9,056 nt of DNA from Microbacterium sp. Lineage in GTDB: Bacteria > Actinomycetota > Actinomycetes > Actinomycetales > Microbacteriaceae. Position 1 is the first letter of the stretch. The number at the start of each line of letters is the position of its first letter. Location: NCBI GenBank assembly GCA_029267645.1, contig JAJUIM010000060.1:1-9056 (forward strand), read 5' to 3'. The notes beneath the pieces are model-generated. The model searched no databases. It was not told where the DNA came from and saw nothing but the letters and a program-made list of their open reading frames with translations. Made by a program: the position numbers and the translations under genes. Shown here piece after piece: positions 1-7,134 of this stretch.

Positions 1-298
1 CGCCCCCGCGGCCCCGTCCGGCGTCGCGGCGCCGGCCGCACCCGCCGCGCCGCCGCCGTTCGCAGGCGCGGCGTCGCCCGCATACGAGCCGTTCGACGAC
101 GAGGTGCCGCCGGAGGATCCGTACGCCGACGAGTACCCGCCAGAGGAGCCGCCGTCCGCCGCGGGGCCGACGGTGCAGACGCGCCAGGTGCAGCTCGACG
201 AGGGCGTGCAGCGATACGGCGAGGCGGTCGTCCGCCAGAAGCTCGGCGCCGTGTTCCTCCACGAGGAGGAGTACACGCCTCCCACGCGGTTCCAGTAA
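1..298 (+). CDS. dnaX: DNA polymerase III subunit gamma/tau, C-terminal part (5' end outside window)
   Basis: This is the 3' end of a reading frame that is open from position 2 to the TAA at 296-298; the start lies before the window. The first ~55 visible residues are rich in Ala and Pro, then Pro and Glu/Asp, typical of the disordered linker in the tau-like C-terminal half of actinobacterial DnaX. The last ~30 residues contain a compact motif, RYGEAVVRQKLGAVFL, resembling the conserved extreme C-terminus of actinobacterial DnaX proteins. DnaX is the ATPase and organiser of the clamp loader that places the beta sliding clamp on DNA; its ATPase domains are not visible here. The assignment rests on this tail and on recR starting 24 bp downstream, since dnaX-recR is a widely conserved pair. 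The ybaB gene often found between them is absent here. An internal GTG at 104 is not a credible start, because the frame is open and similarly composed upstream of it. Confidence 0.8.
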   Translation, partial: APAAPSGVAAPAAPAAPPPFAGAASPAYEPFDDEVPPEDPYADEYPPEEPPSAAGPTVQTRQVQLDEGVQRYGEAVVRQKLGAVFLHEEEYTPPTRFQ

Positions 299-322
299 CG
301 GAACCCCAGAGAAAGACCACGA

Positions 323-916
323 ATGTACGACGGAATCGTTCAGGAGCTGATCGACGAGCTCGGCCGCCTGCCCGGCGTCGGGCCGAAGTCGGCCCAGCGC
401 ATCGCCTTCCACATCCTCCAGACCCCCTCGTTCGACGTCTCGCGGCTGTCGAAGCTGCTCAGCGAGGTGCGCGAGCGCGTGAAGTTCTGCGAGCGCTGCG
501 GCAACGTGTCCGAGAGCGAGCTCTGCGCGATCTGCCGTGATCCGCGTCGTGACCAGGCCCTCATCTGCGTCGTCGAGGACGCGAAGGACGTCGCCGCGAT
601 CGAGCGCACCCGCGAGTACCGCGGCCTGTACCACGTGCTCGGCGGCGCCATCAGCCCCATCGCGGGCGTCGGCCCGGAGGAGCTGCGGATCCGCGAGCTC
701 ATGGGGCGCCTCGCCGACGGCACGGTGCAGGAGGTCATCCTCGCCACGAACCCCAACCTCGAGGGCGAGGCCACGGCCGCCTACCTCAACCGCCTCCTCG
801 CCTCGATGGACATCGCCGTCACGCGCCTCGCCTCGGGTCTGCCAGTGGGCGGCGACCTCGAGTACGCCGACGAGATCACGCTCGGCCGCGCGTTCGAGGG
901 GCGCCGGTCGGCGTAA
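323..916 (+). CDS. recR: Recombination mediator protein RecR
   Basis: RecR works with RecF and RecO to load RecA on SSB-coated single-stranded DNA during gap repair. The 197-residue product has the usual family length (~200) and all expected parts in order. A helix-hairpin-helix motif lies at residues ~13-32 ([19 protein letters not shown]). A four-cysteine zinc finger is formed by C56, C59, C68 and C71. A Toprim domain follows from ~80, with the acidic VVEDAKD segment (E85, D86). The conserved HVLGGAISP segment and the late [14 protein letters not shown] segment come after it. The ATG at 323 gives the normal N-terminus [10 protein letters not shown] and follows a purine stretch (AGAGAAAG, about 308-315). 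The gene starts 24 bp after dnaX and is probably cotranscribed with it; the end is TAA at 914-916. Nothing looks broken. Confidence 0.97.
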   Translation: MYDGIVQELIDELGRLPGVGPKSAQRIAFHILQTPSFDVSRLSKLLSEVRERVKFCERCGNVSESELCAICRDPRRDQALICVVEDAKDVAAIERTREYRGLYHVLGGAISPIAGVGPEELRIRELMGRLADGTVQEVILATNPNLEGEATAAYLNRLLASMDIAVTRLASGLPVGGDLEYADEITLGRAFEGRRSA

Positions 917-918
917 CC

Positions 919-944
919 GGCCGTCGGCCGATTCTGAGACGGCC
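919..944 (+). terminator. Possible recR terminator hairpin
   Basis: GGCCGTC at 919-925 pairs perfectly with GACGGCC at 938-944 (7 bp, 12-nt loop), starting two bases after the recR stop codon. There is no T tract after it. The 3' arm overlaps the proposed lysC -35 region, so termination is only a suggestion. Confidence 0.35.
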
Positions 945-962
945 CGGGTTCCGACCTAAGCT
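934..962 (+). promoter_or_regulatory. Candidate lysC promoter
   Basis: A -35-like CTGAGA (934-939, four of six matches to TTGACA) and a -10-like TAAGCT (957-962, the TANNNT pattern of actinobacterial housekeeping promoters) are separated by 17 bp. Initiation would fall near 969, giving a leader of about 44 nt before the lysC GTG. The leader carries a clear Shine-Dalgarno AGGAG at 1001-1005, 7 nt before the start codon. Confidence 0.45.
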
Positions 963-1012
963 ATGCGCGTGGGCGGATCCCGCCCGGCAGACCACCACCC
1001 AGGAGCAGCGCA

Positions 1013-2317
1013 GTGGCATTGATCGTGCAGAAGTTCGGCGGTTCCAGCGTCGCGGATGCCGAGAGCATCAAACGCGTGGCGAAGCGGATCGTCGATACGC
1101 GCCGCGCGGGCAATGACGTCGTCGTCGCCGTGAGCGCCATGGGCGACACGACCGACGACCTGCTCGATCTCGCGAGCGCGGTCGCGCCCAACCCGGCGCC
1201 GCGCGAGCTCGACATGCTCCTGTCGAGCGGTGAGCGCATCTCGATGGCGCTCCTCGCGATGTCGATCCACTCGATGGGCTACGAGGCGCGATCCTTCACG
1301 GGCAGCCAGGCGGGCATGATCACGACGGCCGATCACGGATCCGCCCGCATCGTCGACGTCACGCCCGTCCGTCTCCGCGAGGCGCTCGACGAGGGCGCGA
1401 TCGTCATCGTCGCGGGCTTCCAGGGATTCAACCGCGACACCCGCGACATCACGACGCTGGGCCGCGGCGGATCCGACACGACGGCCGTCGCGCTCGCCGC
1501 CGCCCTCGGGGCCGACGTCTGCGAGATCTACAGCGACGTCGACGGCATCTTCACCTGCGACCCGCGCGTCGTGCCGCTCGCCCGCAAGCTCGACGTGATC
1601 GACGCCGACGAGATGCTCGAGCTCGCGGCGAACGGCGCCAAGGTCCTCTACATCCGCGCGGTCGAGTACGCCCGCCGCCACAATGTGCTCATCCACGCAC
1701 GCTCCACGTTCACGTCGAACGAGGGCACCTACGTTCTCGGCGAGGGGATGACCGACCCCCGCCTGGCCAAGGGAGAAGACATGTCTGACGTCATCGGCAA
1801 GGAAGAGCCCGTCGTCGCGGGCGTCGCGATCGACCGCAGCCAGGCGAAGATCACGGTCGTCGGCGTGCCCGACGTGCCCGGATCCGCGTCGGCGATCTTC
1901 AAGCGCGTCTCGAAGACGGGCGCCAACATCGACATGATCGTGCAGAACGTGCAGTCGGCGAGCCCCGGCCGCACCGACATCTCGTTCACGCTGCCGAAGG
2001 AGCAGGGCTCCAACGTCGCGCAGCAGCTGAAGGCCGAGCAGGAGGAACTCGGCTTCGAGCAGATCGTGCACGACGACCAGGTCGGCAAGCTCTCGGTCGT
2101 CGGCGCGGGCATGCGCGCCCACTCGGGCGTCTCGCTCACGCTGTTCGACGCGCTCAGCAGCAACGGCATCAACATCGAGATGATCTCCACGAGTGAGATC
2201 CGCATCTCGGTCGTGCTGCGCGAGACCGATCTCGACGAGGCCGCCCGCGCCGTCCACACGGCCTACGGCCTCGACGGCGACGTCGAGGCGACGGTCTACG
2301 CCGGCACCGGCCGCTGA
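1013..2317 (+). CDS. lysC: Aspartate kinase (feedback-regulated alpha subunit)
   Basis: Aspartokinase phosphorylates L-aspartate to aspartyl-4-phosphate, the entry step to diaminopimelate/lysine, threonine, methionine and isoleucine. The 434-residue product begins with the kinase signature VQKFGGSSV (K7, GGSS 9-12) and has the [11 protein letters not shown] nucleotide/aspartate-binding segment (~148-158). The C-terminal half carries two ACT domains, beginning around residues 278-284 (AKITVVG) and 360 (KLSVVGAGM). STSEIRISV in the second and the terminal YAGTGR are typical of actinobacterial LysC. GTG at 1013 is chosen because it gives the canonical N-terminus and follows AGGAG at 1001-1005 with 7-nt spacing. 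The ACT segment reads [14 protein letters not shown]. By eye, the position matching the Corynebacterium glutamicum Ser301 desensitisation site is Gln here, while the Thr308 equivalent is kept; this numbering is from memory. An internal start gives a probable beta subunit. A long hairpin element separates the gene from asd. Confidence 0.97.
   Translation: MALIVQKFGGSSVADAESIKRVAKRIVDTRRAGNDVVVAVSAMGDTTDDLLDLASAVAPNPAPRELDMLLSSGERISMALLAMSIHSMGYEARSFTGSQAGMITTADHGSARIVDVTPVRLREALDEGAIVIVAGFQGFNRDTRDITTLGRGGSDTTAVALAAALGADVCEIYSDVDGIFTCDPRVVPLARKLDVIDADEMLELAANGAKVLYIRAVEYARRHNVLIHARSTFTSNEGTYVLGEGMTDPRLAKGEDMSDVIGKEEPVVAGVAIDRSQAKITVVGVPDVPGSASAIFKRVSKTGANIDMIVQNVQSASPGRTDISFTLPKEQGSNVAQQLKAEQEELGFEQIVHDDQVGKLSVVGAGMRAHSGVSLTLFDALSSNGINIEMISTSEIRISVVLRETDLDEAARAVHTAYGLDGDVEATVYAGTGR
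1769..1783 (+). promoter_or_regulatory. Internal ribosome binding site and start codon for LysC beta subunit
   Basis: AAGGGAG at 1769-1775 lies 5 nt before an in-frame ATG at 1781-1783 (lysC codon 257). It is at least as strong a ribosome binding site as the one serving lysC itself. Corynebacterium and Bacillus aspartokinases are known to be alpha2beta2, with beta made from an internal start at the same place, just before the ACT domains. Confidence 0.7.
1781..2317 (+). other. In-frame internal reading frame for LysC beta subunit (ACT domains)
   Basis: Starting at the internal ATG, this frame would encode 178 residues (LysC 257-434), beginning [20 protein letters not shown] and containing both ACT regulatory domains but no kinase domain. 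In Corynebacterium glutamicum the separately translated beta subunit pairs with the regulatory half of alpha to form the lysine/threonine binding interface. Production of beta here is inferred from position and the ribosome binding site only. Confidence 0.65.
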
Positions 2318-2321
2318 GCTC

Positions 2322-2419
2322 CTCCTCCAACACAACGCAGTCAATTCGGACGGCCGGCCCCGGAATCGGGCCGGATCTGCCCAAAACCCAACCGGATTGA
2401 CTGCGTTGTGTTGGGGGAG
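2322..2419. repeat. Long hairpin repeat element, copy 1 (lysC-asd intergenic)
   Basis: Two arms, 2327-2345 (CCAACACAACGCAGTCAAT) and 2396-2414, are perfect reverse complements over 19 bp. The stem extends outward to 2322/2419 through one G-T wobble and four pairs, and inward through a T-G wobble and three pairs to 2349/2392, about 28 bp in all. The interior contains a smaller hairpin, CCGGCCC 2354-2360 with GGGCCGG 2368-2374. The element begins 4 nt after the lysC stop. The same arm sequence recurs after galE (8828-8934) with an equal 50-nt distance between the shared arms. There is no T tract. It could act as a bidirectional, U-tract-independent terminator that uncouples lysC from asd, or be a dispersed repeat of another kind. 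No target-site duplication is visible. Confidence 0.9.
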
Positions 2420-2450
2420 AGGGGCGGACCGGGGTGGGGTGCGGCGCCGG

Positions 2451-3575
<1,125 letters not shown>

Positions 3576-3599
3576 TCGCATCTCGCGCGCGTGACATGC

Positions 3600-3624
3600 G
3601 CGCAAGAAGGGCGGTTCTTCGCGC
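3600..3624 (+). terminator. Possible asd terminator hairpin
   Basis: GCGCAAGAA (3600-3608) pairs with TTCTT plus GCGC (3615-3624) around a 6-nt loop, with one bulged C at 3620: nine pairs, 24 bases after the asd stop. Overlapping alternatives are GCGCGC 3585-3590 with 3598-3603, and CGCCCG 3622-3627 with CGGGCG 3631-3636. There is no T tract. Confidence 0.35.
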
Positions 3625-3658
3625 CCGCCGCGGGCGGAGGGCACTCAGACGCCGGGAG

Positions 3659-3664
3659 TAGGGT
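3659..3664 (+). promoter_or_regulatory. Candidate mqo -10 element (leaderless?)
   Basis: TAGGGT (TANNNT) ends 8 nt before the GTG start at 3673, a distance that would place transcription initiation at or next to the start codon. No clear -35 is seen. An alternative reading is that the purine run around 3654-3666 is a ribosome binding site. Confidence 0.35.
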
Positions 3665-3672
3665 GGTAGATC

Positions 3673-5118
3673 GTGAGCGAATCCGTAGATGTCGTGCTCA
3701 TCGGCGGCGGAGTGATGTCCGCCACCCTGGGCACCCTCCTCAAAGAGCTGCAGCCCGACTGGAAGATCGTGACGTTCGAGCGTCTCGGCGACGTCGCGCA
3801 GGAGAGCTCGAACCCCTGGAACAACGCGGGCACGGGCCACTCGGCGCTGTGCGAGCTGAACTACATGCCCGACGCGAACGACCCCGCGAAGGCGATCGGC
3901 ATCAACGAGCAGTTCCAGGTGAGCCGGCAGCTGTGGTCGTCGTTCATCGACAGGGGGATCCTCGACGAGGCGTCGACGTTCATCAACTCGACCCCGCACA
4001 TGACGTTCGTGCGCGGCGAGAAGGACGTCGCCTACCTCAAGCAGCGCTACGAGACGCTCAAGCAGCAGCCCCTGTTCCGCGGCATCGAGTACAGCGAGGA
4101 CTCGCGGGTCATCAACCAGTGGGCGCCCCTGCTCATGCAGAAGCGCCGCAAGGGCGAGCCGTTCGCGGCGACGCGCGTCGAGGCCGGATCCGACGTCGAC
4201 TTCGGCTCGGTCACGCGCCAGCTGTTCGCGTACCTCGAGAAGCAGGGCGCCGAGCTGCGCCTGAACCACGAGGTCAAGAAGCTGCGCAAGAAGAGCGACG
4301 GCACGTGGGACCTCACGTACCGCAACCGGGTCGGCCGCACGCCGGGCCGGATCAACGCGAGGTTCGTCTTCGTCGGCGCGGGCGGCTGGGCCATCAAGCT
4401 CCTGCAGAGCGCCGGGATCCCCGAGATCAAGGGCTACGGCGTCTTCCCGATCGGCGGGCAGTTCCTCAAGACGACCAACCCGAAGCTCGTCGCGCAGCAC
4501 GAGGCGAAGGTCTACTCGCAGGCCGCCGTGGGTGCGCCGCCCATGTCCGTTCCGCACCTCGACGCCCGCCGCGTCGACGGCGAGGGATCGCTCATGTTCG
4601 GCCCGTTCGCGACGTTCAGCCCCAAGTTCCTCAAGCAGGGACGCTGGATCGACATCGTCCAGCAGGTGCGTCTGTCGAACATCGGCTCGATGCTCAAGGT
4701 CGGCGCGACGAACCTCAGCCTCGTGCGCTACCTCGTGAGCGAGCTGCTGAAGAGCCGCGCGGAGAAGATCGAGAGCCTGCGCGAGTTCATGCCCACGGCC
4801 GAGGGCGACGACTGGGAGCTCATCCAGGCCGGCCAGCGCGCCCAGGTCATGAAGGGCGGCAAGCTGCAGTTCGGCACGGAGGTCGTTTCGGCGGCCGACG
4901 GATCCATCGCGGGCCTGCTCGGCGCCTCGCCGGGCGCCTCGACGACCGTCTCGATCATGCTCAATCTGCTGCGCGACTGTTTCCCCGACCGCATGGCGGC
5001 GTGGGAGCCGAAGCTGCGCGACCTGATCCCGACGTACGGCACGGCACTGAACGCCGACGCCGACCTCGCGGTGCGCACCGAGACGGCCACGGCAGAGAAG
5101 CTCGGCCTGCGCGTCTGA
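3673..5118 (+). CDS. mqo: Malate:quinone oxidoreductase
   Basis: Mqo is an FAD-dependent, membrane-associated enzyme that oxidises malate to oxaloacetate and passes electrons to the quinone pool, replacing or supplementing NAD malate dehydrogenase in the TCA cycle. The 481-residue product has the N-terminal dinucleotide-binding motif VVLIGGGVMSATLG (7-20) and the family-specific block SNPWNNAGTGHSALCELNY (46-64). A second FAD-contact region, RFVFVGAGGWAIKLLQ, lies mid-protein. The C-terminal block LLGASPGASTTVS follows residue ~410. Length fits the ~480-550 residue family. GTG at 3673 gives the usual short N-terminus (SESVDVVLIGGG). There is no signal peptide or membrane helix, as expected for a peripheral protein on the cytoplasmic face. 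It is bounded by intergenic hairpins on both sides, so it is probably a single-gene unit. Confidence 0.97.
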   Translation: MSESVDVVLIGGGVMSATLGTLLKELQPDWKIVTFERLGDVAQESSNPWNNAGTGHSALCELNYMPDANDPAKAIGINEQFQVSRQLWSSFIDRGILDEASTFINSTPHMTFVRGEKDVAYLKQRYETLKQQPLFRGIEYSEDSRVINQWAPLLMQKRRKGEPFAATRVEAGSDVDFGSVTRQLFAYLEKQGAELRLNHEVKKLRKKSDGTWDLTYRNRVGRTPGRINARFVFVGAGGWAIKLLQSAGIPEIKGYGVFPIGGQFLKTTNPKLVAQHEAKVYSQAAVGAPPMSVPHLDARRVDGEGSLMFGPFATFSPKFLKQGRWIDIVQQVRLSNIGSMLKVGATNLSLVRYLVSELLKSRAEKIESLREFMPTAEGDDWELIQAGQRAQVMKGGKLQFGTEVVSAADGSIAGLLGASPGASTTVSIMLNLLRDCFPDRMAAWEPKLRDLIPTYGTALNADADLAVRTETATAEKLGLRV

Positions 5119-5142
5119 CGCGAGAAACGCACGCTCCTCTGC

Positions 5143-5176
5143 GCGGCGCCCCACCGCTTCGGCGGCGGGGCGCCGC
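5143..5176 (+). terminator. mqo terminator with UUCG tetraloop
   Basis: Arms 5143-5157 and 5162-5176 form a 15-position GC-rich stem with one A-C mismatch (5153/5166), closed by a C(TTCG)G tetraloop at 5158-5161. It starts 24 nt after the mqo stop and is followed by AGCATTT, a weak T tract. This is the best intrinsic terminator in the window. Confidence 0.8.
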
Positions 5177-5181
5177 AGCAT

Positions 5182-5211
5182 TTGGTCGAGGTGCTCCGCG
5201 TCTTGTACATT
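5182..5211 (+). promoter_or_regulatory. Promoter of the MHS transporter gene
   Basis: TTGGTC (5182-5187) as -35 and TACATT (5206-5211) as -10 are separated by 18 bp. Initiation near 5218 would fall inside the first of two operator-like palindromes, as expected for repression. The resulting leader is about 66 nt, with a purine-rich ribosome binding site AAGGGAGAGAG (5270-5280) just before the ATG. Confidence 0.55.
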
Positions 5212-5238
5212 GTGGTCCGACCACTGTGGTCTGACCAC
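5212..5238. promoter_or_regulatory. Tandem GntR/FadR-type operators
   Basis: Two perfect 13-bp palindromes, GTGGTCCGACCAC (5212-5224) and GTGGTCTGACCAC (5226-5238), lie side by side with centres 14 bp apart. They match the TGGTNNGACCA / TNGTNNNACNA type of site bound by FadR-subfamily GntR regulators (FadR, LldR, PdhR). They overlap the predicted transcription start of the transporter gene, which suggests repression relieved by a metabolite. No regulator gene lies in the window. Confidence 0.75.
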
Positions 5239-5283
5239 GACCCGGGTCGTCACCGCTCCATGATTTCTCAAGGGAGAGAGCAC

Positions 5284-6609
5284 ATGTCCCGCACCGCCGC
5301 ACCCGGCGAGAAGCTCAACATCCGCGTGCTGTTCGGCAGCCTGATCGGCTCCGTCATCGAGTGGTTCGACTTCCTGATCTACGGGTCGCTGACCGCGATC
5401 GTCTTCAACCGCATCTTCTTCGTCAGCGGCGATCCGTTCGTCGCGACGATCCTCGCGTATACGTCGTTCGCGCTGACGTTCTTCGCCCGCCCGCTCGGCG
5501 GCATCATCTTCAGCCACTTCGGCGACCGCATCGGCCGCAAGTGGACGCTCTTCCTGACGATGATGCTCATGGGCGGCGGCACCGTCGCGATCGGCCTGTT
5601 GCCCGACTACCATGCGATCGGCGTCGCCGCGCCGATCCTGCTCATGGTGCTGCGCATCCTGCAGGGCATCGGCATCGGCGGCGAGTGGGGCGGCGCGCTG
5701 CTGCTCGCGTTCGAGTACGCCCCGAGGCGGCAGCGCGGCCTCTACGGCGCCGTGCCGCAGATGGGCATCAGCCTCGGCATGCTGCTCGCCTCGATCGTCG
5801 CGTTCTTCATCCTCATGCTGCCCGAGGAGGCGCTGCTGTCGTGGGGCTGGCGCCTGCCGTTCCTCGGATCCGTGCTGCTCGTCTTCGTCGGCATCTGGGT
5901 GCGCCGCAGCCTCGACGAGACCCCGGAGTTCCAGCGTGCGCGCGAGACGGGCGCCGTGCTGAAGATGCCGCTCAAGGAGGTCGTGACGAAGCACTGGCGC
6001 GCGGTGCTCGTTTCGATCGGCGTCAAGGCGTGCGAGACGGGCCCGTTTTACATCTTCGGCACGTACATTGTCGCGTACGCGACAGACTTCCTCGGCGCGC
6101 GCGAGAGCGTCGTCATGGCCGCCGTCGCGGTCGCGGCGCTCATCGCGACCGTGTGGATGCCGTTCTTCGGATCCCTCTCCGACCGCGTCGGGCGCAAGCC
6201 GCTGTACGTCATCGTCGCGGTCGCGACGGCCGCGTACGCCGTGCCGTACTACCTGATCCTGCACATGGGCGGCACGCTCGCGATCTTCGTCGCGACCGCG
6301 ATCGGGTTCGGCCTGCTGTGGGGATCCGTGAACGCCATCCTCGGCACGATGATCGCCGAGAACTTCGCGCCCAAGGTGCGCTACACGGGCGCGACGCTCG
6401 GCTACCAGATCGGCGCCGCGATCTTCGGCGGCACGGCGCCGCTCATCGCCGCGACGCTCATCGAGCGCTCCGGCGGCGCATGGTGGCCGATCGCCTGTTA
6501 CGTCGCGGCGTGCGCCGTCATGGGCCTCGTCGCGCTGGCGGGGATCCGTTCGCTCGCCCGGCACGGCGACGCGTACCGCGAGCAGGACGCCGAGGTCGCC
6601 GCGGCCTGA
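5284..6609 (+). CDS. MFS transporter, metabolite:H+ symporter (MHS) family
   Basis: This is a predicted 441-residue, ~12-helix inner-membrane symporter of the MHS family (ShiA, ProP, KgtP, CitA relatives). Visible signatures are the helix-1 motif SVIEWFDFLIYG (23-34), the MFS loop motif GDRIGRK (80-86) with its mirror copy GSLSDRVGRK (296-305), and the MHS helix-4 block RILQGIGIGGEWGGA (124-138). PQMGISLG (158-165) and SWGWRLPFLGS (186-196) follow. The substrate cannot be read from sequence; organic acids, shikimate-like compounds or ureides are possible. ATG 5284 directly follows a purine-rich ribosome binding site, and upstream in-frame starts would run through the promoter. The promoter carries two GntR-type operators, and an allantoinase remnant follows, so a former role in purine/ureide uptake is conceivable but unproven. 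The mqo terminator separates it from the preceding gene. Confidence 0.9.
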   Translation: MSRTAAPGEKLNIRVLFGSLIGSVIEWFDFLIYGSLTAIVFNRIFFVSGDPFVATILAYTSFALTFFARPLGGIIFSHFGDRIGRKWTLFLTMMLMGGGTVAIGLLPDYHAIGVAAPILLMVLRILQGIGIGGEWGGALLLAFEYAPRRQRGLYGAVPQMGISLGMLLASIVAFFILMLPEEALLSWGWRLPFLGSVLLVFVGIWVRRSLDETPEFQRARETGAVLKMPLKEVVTKHWRAVLVSIGVKACETGPFYIFGTYIVAYATDFLGARESVVMAAVAVAALIATVWMPFFGSLSDRVGRKPLYVIVAVATAAYAVPYYLILHMGGTLAIFVATAIGFGLLWGSVNAILGTMIAENFAPKVRYTGATLGYQIGAAIFGGTAPLIAATLIERSGGAWWPIACYVAACAVMGLVALAGIRSLARHGDAYREQDAEVAAA

Positions 6610-6615
6610 GCGGCG

Positions 6616-6669
6616 CGCGGGGATCCCGCGGCGGCGCGCGCCACTCAGGCGCCCCGCGTCTGACGCCTG
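6616..6669. other. Short inverted repeats after the transporter gene
   Basis: CGCGGG (6616-6621) pairs with CCCGCG (6625-6630) across GAT, and CAGGCG (6646-6651) pairs with CGCCTG (6664-6669) across 12 nt. Either could help terminate transporter transcription. No T tract follows, and short GC-rich pairings are common by chance in such DNA. Confidence 0.25.
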
Positions 6670-6684
6670 CCTCACACGCCCAGG

Positions 6685-7056
6685 CGCGCGCGCACGGGCT
6701 GCCGCGCCCACATCCTGCACCTGTCGTCGCCCGACGCGCTCGACGACATCCGCGCCGCCAAGCGGGAGGGCCTGCGGCTCACGGTCGCGACCTGCCCGCA
6801 CTACCTCACGCTCGCGGCCGAGGAGATCCCGCAGGGCGGCACGGCGTTCAAGTGCTGCCCGCCCATCCGGGAGGCCTCGAACCGCGACCTGCTGTGGGAG
6901 GGGCTCGCCGACGGCACGATCGACTTCATCGCGTCGGACCACTCGCCCTCGACGGCCGACCTCAAGGACCTCGAGCGAGGCGATTTCGGCGTCGCGTGGG
7001 GCGGCGTCTCGTCGCTGCAGCTGGGCCTCGCGCTCGTGTGGGGCGAGGCGCGCACG
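6685..7056 (+). pseudogene. allB: Allantoinase internal fragment (gene relic)
   Basis: In the frame starting at 6664 this stretch encodes about 124 residues resembling the middle of allantoinase, which hydrolyses allantoin to allantoate. Recognisable blocks are [64 protein letters not shown] and [21 protein letters not shown]. The His of HILHLSS and the Asp of SDHSP are 73 residues apart, the same distance as the metal ligands I recall for E. coli AllB (His242, Asp315). The N-terminal half (HxH motif, carboxylated Lys, one further His) is missing: a TGA stands at 6661-6663. The last ~110 residues are also missing. After LVWGEAR the frame runs into low-complexity Arg-rich sequence to a TGA at 7129-7131. 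It cannot be a functional enzyme. Reading frame and G/C third positions are intact inside, suggesting recent truncation. Confidence 0.88.
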
Positions 7057-7122
7057 CGGATCCGGAGACGAGCGACGACGCGCGCGCGGCGCTCGTCTGA
7101 CGCGCACGGCCCGCGCGGGCTC

Positions 7123-7128
7123 TACAGT
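7123..7128 (+). promoter_or_regulatory. Candidate tdk -10 element (leaderless)
   Basis: TACAGT (TANNNT) ends 6 nt before the GTG at 7135, so initiation would coincide with the start codon, and no Shine-Dalgarno sequence is seen. A -35-like CTGACG (7097-7102) is 20 bp upstream, longer than ideal. Confidence 0.4.
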
Positions 7129-7134
7129 TGACCG

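Noticed and set aside
2322..2419. The hairpin repeat as an insertion sequence or classical MITE
   Set aside because: It is under 110 bp with no transposase, shows no direct target duplication at either copy, and the flanking bases outside the shared arms also pair; mobility of another kind remains possible.
5361..7100. A 579-codon plus-strand frame from the transporter into the relic region
   Set aside because: Most of it is an out-of-frame reading of the transporter; only its last ~14 codons look natural and they are discussed as a possible deletion junction.
5112..7104. GTCTGACGC repeated at 5113, 6658 and 7095 as a regulatory motif
   Set aside because: Two of the three are simply a Val codon plus stop followed by CGC at gene ends; chance similarity is sufficient.
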